The notes beneath the pieces were generated by a model. That model saw only the letters and a list, made by a program, of their open reading frames with translations. It was not told the origin of the DNA and searched no databases. The position numbers were made by a program, and so were the translations under genes. Source: Actinobacillus capsulatus DSM 19761 (GTDB taxonomy: Bacteria > Pseudomonadota > Gammaproteobacteria > Enterobacterales > Pasteurellaceae). From it: 64,000 bases of DNA. Where the stretch lies: positions 182,873 through 246,872 of the forward strand of contig NZ_KB893931.1 of assembly GCF_000374285.1 (NCBI RefSeq), given 5' to 3'. Numbering within the stretch: the stretch's first letter is position 1; each line of letters begins with the position of its first letter. Positions 46,010-54,889 of this stretch are shown here, in pieces.

Positions 46010-46157
46010 ATTTACTGACAGACAAGCGGTGGGATTTGGCAAAAAATTTGCAGGATCGCACCGCTTATATCTTCCGTGGGATCGCAATGCATTGCGACCT
46101 TGTATCCTCTCAAGCATTTTTCGTAAACGTAAAACTTTTACCAAATCCCACCACTTA

Positions 46158-47015
46158 TCACTCCACATTTTCCCTCGGGCTGACTCCGAATTGTCGTTTA
46201 TATTCTCGGCTGAATTGGCTTAGGCTTTCGTATCCGATTTGGTAGGCGGTTTGCGTGACAGAAAATTGATTTTCCGCCAGTAATTTTTGTGCTTGATTTA
46301 AACGCATTGATTTTTGATATTGGATCGGCGTTAAACCCGTGATGATTTTAAAATGCTGATAAAAAGACGATTCCCCCATATTCACCATTCGGGCTAATTG
46401 TGCTACCGAAAATTTTTCGGCTAAATTTGTCTGTATATAATGACAAACTTTTTTTATTTTTTGCAAATGGCTATTTTGATTGGCAAATAAAATTAAATGC
46501 GTTTTTAACGGCGTATTTAATAAATGAATAATCAACTCTTTTTTATAAAGATCCGCCAAGGCTAAATAATTGGACGGCTCGTCTAATAAATCAATCAAAC
46601 GTGTCAAACAATTTTCAATTTGCGAATTGATTTTCGCCACCGCTACCCCTGTTACCAGTGAAGATTGCGTTTTGAGCTGGTGTTTTTGCACCGTTTCCAC
46701 AATCACTTGTTCATTTAATGCTAGAGTGAGGGCAAGAAATTGCGGACGTTTGTCGATAATGCGATAGGTCAGGGAAACGGGCAATTTAAACGGCATAAAA
46801 TACATATCGCCCGCCTGCATTAAAAATTTTTGCTCGCCCAACATCACCTCTTGCATACCTGAAATAATAAAAGAAACAAAAGTGCGGTCGGTTAAATCGC
46901 TGAAAAAAGTGGGTGGTTTTAAGGCGGTGATCATCAAATCGTCAATCACTGTTTGGTTATGCTGATTGAATAATTTGGTGTGGCATAGCAAGTGATCAAT
47001 GGTGTGCAGGTGCAT
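46158..47015 (-). CDS. AraC-family regulator
   Basis: A 285-residue regulator with an N-terminal cupin-like sensor (FFSDLTDRTFVSFIISGMQEVMLGEQKFLMQAGDMYFMPF) and two C-terminal HTH units (FSVAQLARMVNMGESSFYQHFKIITGLTPIQYQK; VTQTAYQIGYESLSQFSREYKRQFGVSP). It is related to the AraC protein at 36551 in both halves. It is divergent from the DUF1269-type gene at 47146; direct repeats with 21-bp spacing lie in the 130-nt spacer. A ribosome site (AGGAGATAAA) precedes its ATG. Confidence 0.9.
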   Translation of the reverse strand: MHLHTIDHLLCHTKLFNQHNQTVIDDLMITALKPPTFFSDLTDRTFVSFIISGMQEVMLGEQKFLMQAGDMYFMPFKLPVSLTYRIIDKRPQFLALTLALNEQVIVETVQKHQLKTQSSLVTGVAVAKINSQIENCLTRLIDLLDEPSNYLALADLYKKELIIHLLNTPLKTHLILFANQNSHLQKIKKVCHYIQTNLAEKFSVAQLARMVNMGESSFYQHFKIITGLTPIQYQKSMRLNQAQKLLAENQFSVTQTAYQIGYESLSQFSREYKRQFGVSPRENVE

Positions 47016-47057
47016 TTTATCTCCTGTATTTTTACGGTATTTTAATCATTTCGGACG

Positions 47058-47088
47058 ATCAGGCAAATTTTTTCTAGGATTAGGCAAT
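47058..47088. promoter_or_regulatory. AGGCAA direct repeats, 21-bp spacing, candidate AraC operator
   Basis: GATCAGGCAAATTTTTTC and GGATTAGGCAATCA have AGGCAA cores at 47061 and 47082. The site lies between the AraC gene and the DUF1269-type gene. It matches 41971/41992 in sequence and spacing. Confidence 0.7.
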
Positions 47089-47145
47089 CATTTGCAAGCT
47101 GGAAATTTATAATAGCCATATCTTTAACCCAATGGAGAAAAGCAA

Positions 47146-47772
47146 ATGAAACAAAACATTATCGCAACTTTGTTCAATAACCAACCGCAAGCATTTCAAG
47201 CGTTTAGTGAATTGAAAGCCTATCGCCAAACGGCAGAAACGGCACTTGCCCAAGCTATTTTGTTAAAAAAAGAAAATGGTGTCATCACCCGATTAGATAA
47301 CTATGATTTTGCTGATGAAACCAATAATCAAGCCTTAACGGGCGGCTTAATCGGCTCGGTGGTCGGTATTCTTGGTGGACCATTCGGCGTATTGCTCGGC
47401 GGTTCATTAGGGGCGTTGTTCGGTAGCGGATTAGGCGCAACCGAAACCTTAGGCGAGGCAGGGCTTTTGTACAGCCTCACCGATAAAATGCAAGATGGCG
47501 ACACCGTGATTTTAGTGCTTGCCCTCGAAAAAGAGGAACGCACATTAGACGCTTTCTTTGGACAATACGACACCACCATTGCCCGTTTTGATGTGCAAGC
47601 GGTACAAAATACGGTCGCAGAAAAATTAAAAGCCGAAATCGATGCACACAACATCGAAAAATCCGCCGAACAAGCTCAAAAAGCCCAAGAACGCCAAGCA
47701 AAATTCAATGAATTTAAAGCTAACGTTCAGGCAAAATTGGACGATTTGGCTAAAAAATTCAAAAGCGAATAA
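47146..47772 (+). CDS. DUF1269-type membrane-associated protein
   Basis: A 208-residue protein after TGGAGA. The N-terminal part (IATLFNNQPQAFQAFSELKAY) and a central Gly-rich hydrophobic hairpin (GGLIGSVVGILGGPFGVLLGGSLGALFGSGLG) are typical of DUF1269 proteins, which are membrane-associated and stress-linked in other bacteria. The C-terminal 60 residues are a charged coiled coil (AEKLKAEIDAHNIEKSAEQAQKAQERQ). It probably depends on the divergent AraC regulator. The function is unknown. Confidence 0.75.
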   Translation: MKQNIIATLFNNQPQAFQAFSELKAYRQTAETALAQAILLKKENGVITRLDNYDFADETNNQALTGGLIGSVVGILGGPFGVLLGGSLGALFGSGLGATETLGEAGLLYSLTDKMQDGDTVILVLALEKEERTLDAFFGQYDTTIARFDVQAVQNTVAEKLKAEIDAHNIEKSAEQAQKAQERQAKFNEFKANVQAKLDDLAKKFKSE

Positions 47773-47789
47773 CGGCTGATTGACTGATA

Positions 47790-47858
47790 ACAAGCGGTTG
47801 GAATGTCGCCTTTATCAAGGGCGGTTAAATAATTCACGACAGTGGTTAATGCAGTCAT
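47790..47858 (-). pseudogene. 5' fragment of an NTF2/SnoaL-like gene
   Basis: An ATG at 47858 after AAGGAATT opens MTALTTVVNYLTALDKGDIPTA, the typical first helix of nuclear-transport-factor-2-like proteins. The frame then runs into the uptake word and the antisense of the DUF1269 gene, so the rest is gone. The 3' boundary of the homology is approximate. Confidence 0.45.
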
Positions 47859-47991
47859 AAAAATTCCTTATGTTGATAAGATGTTAGAAAAAAACGGTGC
47901 GATTTTGCCATTGTTTTTGCTTTCAGGCTGCCTGAAAACAAAATGCGGTGCTATTGGTAAAATTTCCCTAAAATCCCACCGCTTGCAAAAA

Positions 47992-48786
47992 TTAGTAGGT
48001 TAAGGTTTCTCCCTCTTTTGGCACGGCAACTTGTTTTTCCAAGCCGTTTTCTTTGACAAATTGACGCATTTGCTCGCTGGTTATGGTGGCGTGATTCACG
48101 GCGTCCATATGCACGGCGATGATTTGGGCATTCGGCATTTTTTGGCTGGCGAGCAACACATCTTCTTGCCCCATAATCAGGCTGCCGTCAAAGCCTTGTA
48201 ATTTTGCCTGCCCTGCGTTGAGTACCAGCACATCAGGGCGGTGCGTTTGCAAGGCGTGTTCAACGTGATAATTCCAAAGCGTATCGCCCACCAAATAGAG
48301 CGTTTTTTGATTGGGTGCGGTAAACACCACGCCCATCGCATCGCCTGCGATTTCGGCAAGCATTGGGATTGAATACATCTGGTCGGTGCCGTGCTGACCG
48401 CCTGTTTTAAACATCGTTACCCCTTGAAATGTCGTGCCTTGCCCCAGCACCTGCACATTTTGGAAATCTTGCGAACGGATTAAACGTGCATCGCCAGCAT
48501 TTTGTACAAACATCGGCAAATCTTTCGGCAAGTGTTTTTGAGCCGCCTCGTCCCAGTGGTCATCGTGGGTATGGGTAACGATAATTGCGTCCACGCCTTT
48601 CAAGGTTTCTGCGATGGAAAAAGGTAATTCAATCAACGGATTGCGTAATTCGCTATTGACCGTGCCTTCAAAGCCCGCATACGCCCCTTTTTCGCCCAAA
48701 TATGGGTCAATCAAGAAGGTTACCCCTGCATAAGTCAAACGGGCGGTGGCGTTGCGAATGTGTTGGTAGTGAATTTGTGTGGTCAT
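47992..48786 (-). CDS. MBL-fold metallo-hydrolase (UlaG-like)
   Basis: A 264-residue cytosolic protein. The metal motif THTHDDHWDEA (about 70-80), GGQHGTDQMYS, VGDTLWNYHVE and a C-terminal AVHMDAVNHATI correspond to the metallo-beta-lactamase/UlaG lactonase group. The N-terminus (ATARLTYAGVTFLIDPYLG) is the usual opening of these proteins. It is divergent from a GlxA-type regulator (48931), which probably controls it from the 144-nt spacer. The substrate is unknown. The first MBL gene at 42059 is only distantly similar. Confidence 0.9.
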   Translation of the reverse strand: MTTQIHYQHIRNATARLTYAGVTFLIDPYLGEKGAYAGFEGTVNSELRNPLIELPFSIAETLKGVDAIIVTHTHDDHWDEAAQKHLPKDLPMFVQNAGDARLIRSQDFQNVQVLGQGTTFQGVTMFKTGGQHGTDQMYSIPMLAEIAGDAMGVVFTAPNQKTLYLVGDTLWNYHVEHALQTHRPDVLVLNAGQAKLQGFDGSLIMGQEDVLLASQKMPNAQIIAVHMDAVNHATITSEQMRQFVKENGLEKQVAVPKEGETLTY

Positions 48787-48930
48787 TTTTGCCTCTAGTA
48801 AATTTTTTTGAAAAACTAACCGCTTGTTGCGGAACGGACGCTATTATCACAAAAATCATACCGAGAAAAAATTGACATTTAAGCCATTTAACGAAAGAAT
48901 TGGGTCAAAATTTCAAGAGTGGGAAAATTT

Positions 48931-49887
48931 ATGCCAAATTGTCCGAAAATCGGTCTGCTGTATTTGGGCAGGCTGTCCAAAGTCAATCTGTTTCAATTTG
49001 CCGTGCCACAAATGGTGTTTGGCGACCTTTACGCCGAAAAATGGTTTGAGCTTTTCATTCTCAACGCCTCGCCCGACCAATCGCCCACATTGCCCTGCGA
49101 TGGGGATTTATCCCTTGCCGAACAAATGGATATGCTGATTGTGGCAGGTTGGCACGATATCAACGAACCGCCCACGCCCGAGGTGCAGCACGCCCTACGC
49201 CAAGCCCACGCACGTGGGGCAATGGTGGTCGGTTTGTGCTACGGCACTTATGCGTTGGCGTATTCAGGCTTGCTGGACGGCAAAAAAGCGGCGACCCACT
49301 GGTTTGCCGAAAGCGATTTCAGCCAGCGTTTTGTGAACATTCGGCTGGATACCAACGCCCTTTATGTGGACGAAAATCGGCTGATTACTTCGGCTGGCAC
49401 GGCGGCGAGTTTGGATTGTTGTCTTTATATCGTGCGGAAATTTCACGGCAGCCGTGTCGCCAATAAAATCGCACGAATGATGGTCGTTCCGCCCCACCGT
49501 GAGGGCGGACAGGCACAATTTATTGACCAGCCCCTGCCGATTGTGAGCAAAGACCAACAAATCAACCAACTGCTTGCCAAAATTCAGCAAAATCCGACCG
49601 CTTGCTACCGCATTGACGAACTCGCCGAACAACTGGCAATGAGCCGCCGCACCTTTACCCGCCATTTTCAAAAGGCGACTGGCACGAGTTTGACCCAATG
49701 GATTATTCATCTCCGCCTACAAAACAGCCTTGCATTATTAGAAAATACCTCATTATCCATTGAGCAAATCAGCGAACAGGCAGGTTTTCAAAATACCGTC
49801 AGTTTCCGCCAACATTTCAAAACCCGTTACCAAATCACCCCAAACGACTGGCGGCGGGCGTTTGTGGGAAGCGATGAGCGTGAATAA
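48931..49887 (+). CDS. GlxA-type regulator (DJ-1/PfpI domain plus AraC HTH)
   Basis: The ATG at 48931 has AGAGTGGG upstream; the GTG at 48919 is an alternative. The product has 318 residues. The N-terminal DJ-1/PfpI-like domain contains MLIVAGWHDINEPP and GAMVVGLCYGTYALAYSGLLDGKKAATHW, with the nucleophile-elbow Cys kept. The C-terminal AraC HTH reads RIDELAEQLAMSRRTFTRHFQKATGTSLTQWI and ISEQAGFQNTVSFRQHF. Such proteins sense a metabolite and activate neighbouring genes. It is divergent from the MBL-fold gene and followed by an uptake-word terminator. Confidence 0.9.
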   Translation: MPNCPKIGLLYLGRLSKVNLFQFAVPQMVFGDLYAEKWFELFILNASPDQSPTLPCDGDLSLAEQMDMLIVAGWHDINEPPTPEVQHALRQAHARGAMVVGLCYGTYALAYSGLLDGKKAATHWFAESDFSQRFVNIRLDTNALYVDENRLITSAGTAASLDCCLYIVRKFHGSRVANKIARMMVVPPHREGGQAQFIDQPLPIVSKDQQINQLLAKIQQNPTACYRIDELAEQLAMSRRTFTRHFQKATGTSLTQWIIHLRLQNSLALLENTSLSIEQISEQAGFQNTVSFRQHFKTRYQITPNDWRRAFVGSDERE

Positions 49888-49935
49888 AACAAGCGGTGGG
49901 ATTTTGGAAATTTTCAAAAAAACCACCGCTTGTTT
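49886..49935. terminator. ACAAGCGGT-pair terminator
   Basis: AAAACAAGCGGTGG pairs with CCACCGCTTGTTT (49923-49935) across an AT-rich loop, right after the GlxA-type stop. Confidence 0.8.
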
Positions 49936-50002
49936 GCCCCTTACGGCACTGGCGTGCCACTTCCCCCGCAAGCAGGGGCAGATCTTTTCTCTTGCTTAAT
50001 TT

Positions 50003-50626
50003 TCAATCTAACAAAAACAGCTCATCTAACTGGGGATTTTGGCGGAAATGTTTGCCGTGGAGGTCAATGCAGGCGTGCCATTCTTTACATTGTTTGAGGG
50101 TGGCGTATTCGGTGAGGGGTTGCAGGGCTTGCTGAATGTCGGCGTAATTTTTGAAGTTGCCTAAGCCGAGCCGGTTGAACAGGCGTATGGCGTAGTTGTC
50201 GCCGATAAACATTTTTCGTCCGAAAAGGTAAAGTAGCATCACATCGGCGGTTTCTGCCCCCACGCCTTTGATTGCCAATAATTTTCGGCGAAGTTCGGCG
50301 GTGGGGATCTCGGCAAAGCAAGCTGGCTCGCCCCCGTGGGTTTGCAAAAACGCCACCACATTTTTGATGTAATTCGCTTTTTGTTTGTAAAAACCGCTCG
50401 GGCGGATTTTTTGTTGCAAGTCGTCCAACGGCATTTCGGCGAGGATTTCCAACCGCCAGCAAGCGTTCAGATTTCCAAGGGCTTTTTCCACATTGGCTTG
50501 AGTAGATTGCTGAATTAAAATCATTGAAATGCAATCACGCAACCAATTCGGATCTTCCCACCAGTGCTGTTCACCATAATGTTCGACAAGGCGGTTTAAC
50601 ACCGTCAGTTGCTGGATTGTTCGCAT
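50003..50626 (-). CDS. Endonuclease III-like DNA glycosylase (HhH-GPD)
   Basis: A 207-residue protein of the HhH-GPD superfamily. The N-terminal half carries LRDCISMILIQQSTQANVEKALGNL. The helix-hairpin-helix is LLAIKGVGAETADVMLLYLFGRKMFIGDNYAIRLFNRLG, with the catalytic-type Asp in the GDNY loop. The lysine usual at the end of the Nth hairpin is replaced (GAETAD), so it may be a monofunctional glycosylase. The C-terminus has Cys residues but not the Cys-x6-Cys-x2-Cys-x5-Cys cluster of Nth. It removes damaged bases in the cytosol. It lies next to a small-enzyme cluster without obvious linkage. Confidence 0.8.
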   Translation of the reverse strand: MRTIQQLTVLNRLVEHYGEQHWWEDPNWLRDCISMILIQQSTQANVEKALGNLNACWRLEILAEMPLDDLQQKIRPSGFYKQKANYIKNVVAFLQTHGGEPACFAEIPTAELRRKLLAIKGVGAETADVMLLYLFGRKMFIGDNYAIRLFNRLGLGNFKNYADIQQALQPLTEYATLKQCKEWHACIDLHGKHFRQNPQLDELFLLD

Positions 50627-50647
50627 TTTCTGCTTTAAGCTCCGCCG

Positions 50648-51064
50648 TTAGGGTAACAGTTTGAGGGTGCGGAGAACCGCCACCATTCCCTCTGCGGCAA
50701 TATCGTCAATGATTTTGCCCTGCTCGTTAAAGCGATAAAAATTCATTACGTTCATTGAGAGTGGATTGCCCGTTGCTGGCACGCCCATAAATTCGCCGAG
50801 GTGCGTCCCCGTACAATGCCAGCGAACCGCCACCGTATTGCCTTCCGCCACCATTTCTTGCAAATGCCATTGCACATCAGGGAAACCTTGACGCATAAAA
50901 TGGACGACAGATAAATACCCCTTTGCCCCCACCAAAATGTCAGATGAAACGGGAGTAGTAAATTGTGCGTCTTCGGCAATCAGTTGTTCCGCTAATGCCA
51001 AATCCGCCGTATTGATGGCTTGTTCAAATAATTTCATTTGATTTTTGTAGTGTGCCGTGTTCAT
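50648..51064 (-). CDS. SnoaL-like / ester-cyclase-family protein
   Basis: The ATG at 51064 has a GGAG site ahead of it, so the longer upstream frame is rejected (138 residues). The fold pattern is that of SnoaL/NTF2-like proteins: ALAEQLIAEDAQFTTP, GAKGYLSVVHFMRQGFPDVQWHLQEMVAEGNTVAVRWHCTGTHLGEFMGVPATG, and FYRFNEQGKIIDD. Members bind or isomerise small hydrophobic molecules. It is the last gene of a three-gene unit after the ABM monooxygenase and the PptA-like tautomerase. Confidence 0.85.
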   Translation of the reverse strand: MNTAHYKNQMKLFEQAINTADLALAEQLIAEDAQFTTPVSSDILVGAKGYLSVVHFMRQGFPDVQWHLQEMVAEGNTVAVRWHCTGTHLGEFMGVPATGNPLSMNVMNFYRFNEQGKIIDDIAAEGMVAVLRTLKLLP

Positions 51065-51081
51065 TTTTGCTCCGAAAAAAT

Positions 51082-51369
51082 TTAAGCGAATAAATCCACC
51101 ACGCGAATATCCAGCGGTTTTGCCAATAAATCCGCCAATTTTTCGCCTGCCTGAATAAAATGAGGTTGCTGCATATGGCTTTGTAAATCTGCCATTGATT
51201 GCCACCGCTCCACGAAAGCGTAGCTGTTTTCTTCACCTTGCACCGTGCCGCATTGATAGCTGACGCAGCCTGAATCTTTTAACGACATTTCAATCAACGG
51301 TTTGACCACCGCTTGAAATTCGGCGATTTTATCGGCTTTTACCACCGCCGTTGCATAAACTGCAATCAT
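51082..51369 (-). CDS. ABM-family putative monooxygenase (YgiN-like)
   Basis: A 95-residue protein with the antibiotic-biosynthesis-monooxygenase fold: AVYATAVVKADKIAEFQAVVKPLIEMSLKDSGCVSYQC, then YAFVERWQSMADLQSHMQQPHF. YgiN-like members oxidise quinols or hydroxyaromatics without cofactors. It sits 10 nt after the tautomerase gene and 17 nt before the SnoaL gene, clearly one operon. Confidence 0.9.
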   Translation of the reverse strand: MIAVYATAVVKADKIAEFQAVVKPLIEMSLKDSGCVSYQCGTVQGEENSYAFVERWQSMADLQSHMQQPHFIQAGEKLADLLAKPLDIRVVDLFA

Positions 51370-51379
51370 TTGATTCTCC

Positions 51380-51607
51380 TTACATTTCGTAGTTTGGTTT
51401 TTTGGCTAATTTAGCCAAATTCGGTTTGATTTCATTATGGTAAACCTCGCTCCAATTTTCGGGTTCAATTTCCGTGTATTGAATGGAAACCACATCGTCC
51501 GTTGCTTTCAAATGCTTTTGCGCCAGTGCGTTTAACTCATCAACAAAGGTTTTAAATTCGGTTTCAGACAGGTTTTTGGGATAACATTTTACGTTAATGT
51601 GTGGCAT
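51380..51607 (-). CDS. PptA-like tautomerase
   Basis: The start at 51607 (75 residues) places Pro right after Met (MPHINVKCYP), the catalytic N-terminal proline of the 4-oxalocrotonate tautomerase superfamily. The body (ETEFKTFVDELNALAQKHLKATDDVVSIQYTEIEPENWSEVYHNEI and KKPNYEM) matches E. coli PptA closely in order and length. It is the first gene of the tautomerase-monooxygenase-SnoaL unit and lies divergent from the broken LysR gene. Confidence 0.9.
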   Translation of the reverse strand: MPHINVKCYPKNLSETEFKTFVDELNALAQKHLKATDDVVSIQYTEIEPENWSEVYHNEIKPNLAKLAKKPNYEM

Positions 51608-51723
51608 AAGCATTTCCTCTTAAAAATGAATGTTGTTGAAAACGAGTGGCATTATATCCCTTTTATTTTTCTTTAAAATAGGCTATTTTCTTACAACACT
51701 TTTAAGTAAAACTTGATAATAAA

Positions 51724-52591
51724 ATGGATACCATCAAAGCAATGCTCATTTTGAGCCGAGTATTAGAAACGGGGAATATGTCCGCGGTGGCGAGAGAATT
51801 AGGAATGAGCAGTTCGGCGGTCAGCCAGCATATTCGCAACCTTGAACAGCACTATCAAATGAAATTGCTCAACCGCACCACCCGACAAATCAGCCCCACC
51901 GCCGCAGGGCAAATTTTGTGGCAGGGGGCAAGGCAAATCAGCCAAACGCTGACAAACCGCCCTTGCCGAATTACAGACGGCATTTGTCGGTAAGGTGCGT
52001 ATCAGCCTGCCAACGGGCTTTTTAGACAGCGTGGCTGTAAAAAAATTTATCTCAACGGTTAAGGTACAGTATCCATACATTCAGCTCCAACTCATTCCCA
52101 ACGATGAAATCGCGGATTTAATGAGCGAGCAAATCGACATCGCCATTCGTGCCGCCGAGCCAGACCCCAATAGCTCGTTGGTGGCGCGTTATTTGACCCA
52201 ATGGCGGTTGTGCATTTGTGCCAGCCCCGATTATCTCGCCGAAAAGCCAATCCACACCGTTGCCGATTTACGCTCTCGCACTTGGATCAACTATCACGAC
52301 ACCATTTTCCGCAACACCTTTGCTTTCTTGGGGCTGGGCGATATGCCGCTGGAAAATCCCGTTTCCTGTTCGAGCATTATCGCCAGCCGAAGCCTTGCGA
52401 TTGCCGGCTTTGGGCTGACACTGTTACTCTCAAAAGAGGTCGAAAAATTCATCAATAACCGAGAACTTGCCATCGTATTGCCTGAGATTGAAATGCCCTC
52501 CTACAACCTCTACGCCGTCACCGCCCACCGCGTCCAGTCCGCCAAAATAGAAGGCATTTTGCAACTGCTAAAACGCAGTTTTGAAGAATAA
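51724..52591 (+). pseudogene. LysR-family regulator with a frameshift
   Basis: The N-terminal HTH (GNMSAVARELGMSSSAVSQHIRNLEQHYQMKLLNRTTRQ) is intact. Near 51950-51955 the frame changes; the continuation in the next frame, TALAELQTAFVGKVRISLPTGF, runs smoothly to the stop at 52591. A single base change in ACGCTGACAAACC explains it. The intact length would be about 290 residues. It is divergent from the PptA/ABM/SnoaL operon, so it was most likely its regulator. Decay or a sequencing error cannot be separated here. Confidence 0.8.
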
Positions 52592-52638
52592 CAAGCGGTG
52601 GGATTTCGCAAAAGTTTTGCAGAATCGCCCCGCTTGCT
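52591..52638. terminator. ACAAGCGGT-type inverted pair
   Basis: ACAAGCGGTGGGATTTCGCAA and TTGCAGAATCGCCCCGCTTG pair imperfectly just after the LysR stop. TTCAGACGGCCTGAAT (a DUS-like palindrome) follows from 52642. Confidence 0.65.
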
Positions 52639-52680
52639 GTTTTCAGACGGCCTGAATATTTTAAATTAAGAGGGTTTGTG

Positions 52681-52848
52681 ATGAATTGTGATAAAAAATC
52701 ACCGCCTTTTGCCCAAAAAGCCCAAGATGCCGGCACGGTTTGTCATTTGCACATTTTTGAAAAGGCGTTTCACGTTTTTATGGGGGCGACCATTGCCCCA
52801 GAATCGAAACAAGTGTTTGATGATATTAAAAAAGTGATGGGAAATTAA
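52681..52848 (+). pseudogene. C-terminal fragment of an Aes/HSL-type lipase
   Basis: A 55-codon frame (GTVCHLHIFEKAFHVFMGAT, then APESKQVFDDIKKVMGN) looks like the end of an alpha/beta hydrolase, with the His of the catalytic triad in FHVF. There is no N-terminal part. Confidence 0.5.
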
Positions 52849-52859
52849 ATTGAAAGCAC

Positions 52860-53596
52860 CGTTTGGATTGAGCAAGCTGTTCCGGAATGGATGCCCAAAT
52901 CGACCGCGCTTTTGGCACCGTTTGCCCATCACAGATATGTTTAGAAAAATCCTGCTCATACGCCATCAGTAAATTGCGTTGCACTTGGCGGGCTTCGTTC
53001 AAATTTTGCGTATCAATAAAGGTTTGCACAGCTTCAGGCATACCGCCGACAAACAAAATAATATTGGCTGAACAACTCAATATAGCTGCTTTTCATTGCC
53101 GAAATCAGCGACCAATCTTTGAGCTCCAGCAATTGCACCAAATCTTTTTTACCCAGTGCGGTCAAAAATTCGTGAAAATCCATCGGGTAAAGCGGCAGAA
53201 AATCCACCTTGCCCACAGGAAACGAAACCTGACGGTGCAACGACACGCCGAGCAGCGATGCGGTGTGTTTTCATAAAAATATTTGAGTGAAGATAATATC
53301 TACGGCACGTCTTGCACTTCATCAAAAATAATCAGCGTATTGTCAGCCTGAATATCCACATCGCTTTCAATTTTCAAACCGAGAATCAGGCGGTTGATGT
53401 CGTAATCGCCCGAAAACAGCGTTTTCATTCGTGGGTTGTTATCAAAATTGATATAAGCGACCTGTTCAAATGCCTGCCCGCCAAAATGCTTCATCGCCCA
53501 CGTTTTCCCCACCTGTCTTGCCACTTGGATAATCAAAGGCTTGTGGTTGTTTTTTTGCTTCCATTTTTCTAAGGATTGAATGATTTTCCGCTGCAT
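52860..53596 (-). pseudogene. Decayed AAA_14/DUF4143 ATPase
   Basis: The first 100 residues from 53596 are an ATPase start: LIIQVARQVGKTWAMKHFGG (Walker A VARQVGKT) and LIIFDEVQDVP (Walker B). The sensor part is missing; the text resumes near 53250 (FPVGKVDFLPLYPMDFHEFLTALG), shifts frame near 53060 (NIILFVGGMPEAVQTFIDT) and ends near 52860. It is the third ATPase of this family in the window and is not functional. Confidence 0.8.
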
Positions 53597-53848
53597 AATT
53601 CGCCCGTTTTCTATTCTTTGGAAACTACTTTAAGGACAACTTAACATTTTTTCAAAGGAAAAATTGAAAAACATTAAAAATCTACTGTACCCGATAAACA
53701 GAAAATCTACGTTTGCCACTAGCTTTTGAAAGAGCGAATACATATAGGAGAAGGAGAATATTTTTCCTCTCTTCCTATGAGTTCTGGATAAATCCTTCTG
53801 CTGTCTCTCTGCCATAAATGGGAGAGAGAAGAAATAGTTATCGTAATC

Positions 53849-54718
53849 TTATCTTTCTGTTAAAAACCTCTCACAAAACCCTAAAAAGGTTTTTACAATT
53901 GCTGAGGGATGGCGGTGGGCAGGATAGATGGCGTGGATGGAATAGGTTGGTGTCGGATAGTCGGACATCAGTTCGACTAAGCCGAATTTCTCGGTAAGTT
54001 CTTGTGCCATATAGTCCGGTAATTGGCTGATGGCACGTGCGACTTTAGCTTGGTAGGCTATAGCGTACACGTCATTAGAGGTAAAAATCGGTTCAATTTT
54101 GACCGCTTGTTCGCCCAATTGTAATGTTGCGCTTTTCTGCCCTGCTCTTGCCCAGCAGGCAAATGGTAGTACGGTCAAATCTTGCGGCGTTTTCGGTATG
54201 CCGTGTCGAGCAAGAAACTCAGGGTGAGCCACCAACACAGCGTTTAAATCCATCATTTTGCGAGCAATAACATTTTCCGTATGCAAATCGCCCATTCGAA
54301 ATGCGATATCAATGCCATCTTCTACCAAATCCAACAGGCGATCGGTCGCCTGACAATGTACTTTCACCTGCGGATATTCCGCTTGAAATTCAGCAATTGC
54401 TGCCCAAATCGGCTCACAAGCGGAAACAGTGGAAATACGCAGATAGCCGCTCAATTTCTGCTGTTCACCAATAAAATCTTGTGTCGCTTGCGTTAAATTG
54501 TCTAGGCTCAAATAAACCTTTTCATACAGTTGCAGACCAAGTGCGGTCGGTTTCACCCCTGTTTTGTAGCGGTCGAAAAGTTGGGTGGAAAGCGATTTTT
54601 CAAATTCCGCAATACGGCGACTAAGTGTCGCAACTGGCATTGCAAGTTGTTCCGCCGCTTTAGAAAAGCTCTCTGCTTGATAAACCGCAACGAAGAGACG
54701 AAGATTATTTAAGTCCAT
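53849..54718 (-). CDS. LysR-family transcriptional regulator
   Basis: A 289-residue intact LysR protein: HTH ESFSKAAEQLAMPVATLSRRIAEFEKSLSTQLFDRYKTGVKPTALG, and an effector domain with LSGYLRISTVSACEP. It is the same subfamily as the amber-interrupted gene at 33744-34613. It lies divergent from the nitronate monooxygenase gene (171-nt spacer) and probably regulates it. Confidence 0.9.
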   Translation of the reverse strand: MDLNNLRLFVAVYQAESFSKAAEQLAMPVATLSRRIAEFEKSLSTQLFDRYKTGVKPTALGLQLYEKVYLSLDNLTQATQDFIGEQQKLSGYLRISTVSACEPIWAAIAEFQAEYPQVKVHCQATDRLLDLVEDGIDIAFRMGDLHTENVIARKMMDLNAVLVAHPEFLARHGIPKTPQDLTVLPFACWARAGQKSATLQLGEQAVKIEPIFTSNDVYAIAYQAKVARAISQLPDYMAQELTEKFGLVELMSDYPTPTYSIHAIYPAHRHPSAIVKTFLGFCERFLTER

Positions 54719-54846
54719 ACTTGTTTCTCATTTTTGGAAAACTTATTCTTATTTTAGATACTTCTCAATCAATTTTGCAAGAATATAATAAGCACATCTT
54801 TAACCAAATGATCAACTACAGTCCTAAAGGGGCTGAACTATGCGTA

Positions 54847-54872
54847 GCCTAGTACGGCTTGCCGTGCTAGGC
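54847..54872. repeat. Hairpin in the leader of the nitronate monooxygenase gene
   Basis: GCCTAGTACGGC and GCCGTGCTAGGC (one G-T wobble) around TT form a strong hairpin 18 nt before the ATG. The AGTACGGCT core is shared with 19596-19616, so it may be a dispersed REP-like element. It could also slow translation. Confidence 0.6.
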
Positions 54873-54889
54873 GTAAAAAAGGACAAAAA

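Noticed and set aside
49895..50002. Possible small protein frame overlapping the uptake-word terminator after the GlxA-type gene
   Set aside because: It overlaps the terminator hairpin and the 3' end of the GlxA-type gene; no coding features.
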